Shown piece by piece: positions 46,795 to 47,980 of a stretch of DNA of 47,980 bases (position 1 is the stretch's first letter; every line of letters starts with the position of its first letter). This DNA comes from Bacillus hominis. GTDB taxonomy: Bacteria; Bacillota; Bacilli; Bacillales; Bacillaceae_G. A program made the position numbers and the translations under genes. The notes beneath the pieces are model-generated. The model was not told the DNA's origin and searched no databases. It was given only the letters and a program-made list of their open reading frames with translations. The stretch spans positions 1 to 47,980 of the forward strand of contig NZ_BOQD01000018.1 of the NCBI RefSeq assembly GCF_018332515.1, read 5' to 3'.

Positions 46795-47886
46795 ATGGAA
46801 TTATCAAGGTCTCAACTATTTGCTTTAGAGTATATTTCAAAATATGCAGAGAACGAAAAAAGCGGGGCTAAAGCAACAATTAATCATATACTTAAAATGT
46901 CTAATATTACAGATGAAATATTTGAAGAAGCTGTCGCTAATTTAAAATCTCATGCAAAGATCGCTTTACACTTTCATCCAGACAGACTAGATTCGAATAT
47001 GAAAAATATTGCCGAAGCGCTGTTTGAGCAAGGAATATATAAAAGTCAGTTTGAAACATTGCTATCTAACGGAAGCGTGTCTGCTTATCCTGGTGGTGAA
47101 CGTGACCTTTGGGAAAAGAGAATATTTGGAGGGGCATATCAATTGGAGGGCGTAACGAATAATCAACGGCCAAAGTATGGAGCACTAAATTTGATGTTAC
47201 ATCCAGATGGGTCTGCTCCGCGTTTTGGATCATGTTATTTTCTCTTATCTCCAAAAGTTTCTTTGCGCTCTACATATACGTATTTAGATTCGCATCAAAA
47301 TCCAAAAGAAAAGGGGACTTATGAGGAGTTTGATATGATTTTAGCTGCTCTTTTGGAAGATGCATTCGTAAGAGAGTGTGCAATTGGTGAAGGGAATTTG
47401 ACTCCAACAAGATTAATTAATCAGTTACTGGCTAACCTGGAAAGGCCGTTTATAGATCTCGTAAACAAAGGGTCAGCCCGTAACCTTAACCATTATATTG
47501 AAGCACAGATTCATGGAGATATTTCTCTTAAAGAAGACGTGGAAGCGCTTGTTGTAGATCCTTCATTTAAGGGTACGGATGTAGGGAGAACTTTAGAAGG
47601 AATTTGCCTAAAGTATTCTATTGATTTGTATTGGCACATGGGTTTTGTACTTATGGTAGATGAAGTTCCAATGGATTTTAGAGGTTCAAAAATGCCATCT
47701 TTAGCAAGACGTATTGCACGGAATAATTGTATCGATGCAAATATAATTGGCTCTGCTGTAGTGGATTTGAAACGCAATCCATTATCTTGGAGTGATCGTG
47801 GAACTTATCAAGAAGTGCTTCAGGAATTAAAATTATTATGGCATGTTTTAGTTCGATTTGGAAAACCAAATAGGAAGCAGAACTAA
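46795..47886 (+). CDS. DUF3626 family protein of unknown function
   Basis: The 363-residue protein matches the DUF3626 pattern: ALHFHPDRL near residue 58, YKSQFETLLSNGS, PGGERDLWEKRIFGGAYQ near 98, RPKYGALNLMLHPDGSAPRFGSCYFLLSP near 120-150, and EAQIHGDISLKEDVEALVVDPSF near 235. No signal peptide or membrane segment is seen. The conserved His, Arg and Glu residues suggest an enzyme, but no reaction is assigned. ATG at 46795 follows AAAGGAGAG. It stands alone. Confidence 0.85.
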   Translation: MELSRSQLFALEYISKYAENEKSGAKATINHILKMSNITDEIFEEAVANLKSHAKIALHFHPDRLDSNMKNIAEALFEQGIYKSQFETLLSNGSVSAYPGGERDLWEKRIFGGAYQLEGVTNNQRPKYGALNLMLHPDGSAPRFGSCYFLLSPKVSLRSTYTYLDSHQNPKEKGTYEEFDMILAALLEDAFVRECAIGEGNLTPTRLINQLLANLERPFIDLVNKGSARNLNHYIEAQIHGDISLKEDVEALVVDPSFKGTDVGRTLEGICLKYSIDLYWHMGFVLMVDEVPMDFRGSKMPSLARRIARNNCIDANIIGSAVVDLKRNPLSWSDRGTYQEVLQELKLLWHVLVRFGKPNRKQN

Positions 47887-47915
47887 ATACCCCGTTTTTT
47901 TGGAAGTATCTATAT

Positions 47916-47953
47916 AAAAAGAAGCTGATCTAAAATTAGACCAGCTTCTTTTT
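47916..47953 (+). terminator. Terminator of the DUF3626 gene
   Basis: AAAAAGAAGCTGGTCTAA-type arms (AAAAAGAAGCTG / CAGCTTCTTTTT) form a strong hairpin with T run 30 bp after the stop codon. Confidence 0.88.
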
Positions 47954-47980
47954 ATAAGATTAAACTAAGTTTAATACAGT

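Noticed and set aside
1-47980. CRISPR array, tRNA or rRNA genes, prophage
   Set aside because: No regularly spaced repeats with unique spacers, no cloverleaf sequences, no rRNA motifs and no phage structural genes were seen.

Overview
The window looks like chromosome of a Bacillus cereus group member (B. cereus / thuringiensis / anthracis lineage). The basis is: AT-rich DNA with GGAGG-type ribosome binding sites; the cotJABC spore-coat operon; an endospore-appendage (S-Ena) pilin cluster; an SH3/3D protein of the EntA/B/C type; a RacE-type glutamate racemase; and four copies of a short repeat flanked by ATAAA/TTTAT, matching my memory of the B. cereus repeat bcr1. No tRNA, rRNA, CRISPR array, intact insertion sequence or prophage was seen.

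Layout. 444-7074 is a sugar module: two DUF871/MupG-like proteins flank a PRD regulator and a lactose/cellobiose-type PTS (IIA, IIB, IIC) plus a small overlapping membrane protein, with two candidate CcpA cre sites. 7267-13807 (minus strand) holds the SH3/3D protein, a YknXYZ/MacAB-like efflux set and the BrnQ transporter. 14025-15247 is cotJABC, with a full-length bcr1-like repeat between cotJB and cotJC. 15834-18253 carries a yybP-ykoY (Mn2+) riboswitch, DUF1232 and DedA genes, then the enaA-enaB / enaC appendage genes. 18559-24220 holds a large secreted phosphoesterase, an APC permease and a CPA2 antiporter.

24345-29088 is a MurNAc recycling locus (small protein, murR, murQ, murP, mupG) with two palindromes around the murQ promoter that suit MurR. 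The window therefore contains three MupG-family enzymes in two separate PTS settings. The first setting (444-7074) is the best candidate here for an under-described pathway: a PTS for an unknown, probably amino-sugar, disaccharide with paired 6-phospho-glycosidases.

29179-42220 is a run of regulator-transporter or regulator-enzyme pairs whose control sites can often be read: an Lrp/EamA pair, argA with an ARG box, MerR with a divergent SDR and a 19-bp-spacer promoter, a TetR regulon (two SMR proteins plus an MFS pump, four operator-like sites), HxlR with a SnoaL lipoprotein and a quinone reductase, and SgrR with a divergent MFS exporter. 42273-47886 holds a small membrane protein, an EcsB-like permease without its ATPase, a lysine permease behind an L-box riboswitch, glutamate racemase, and a DUF3626 protein preceded by a 13-bp perfect inverted repeat.

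Start sites were moved from the longest ORF to the start with the best ribosome binding site wherever the sequence allowed. All family assignments come from reading the protein sequences, not from a database search.
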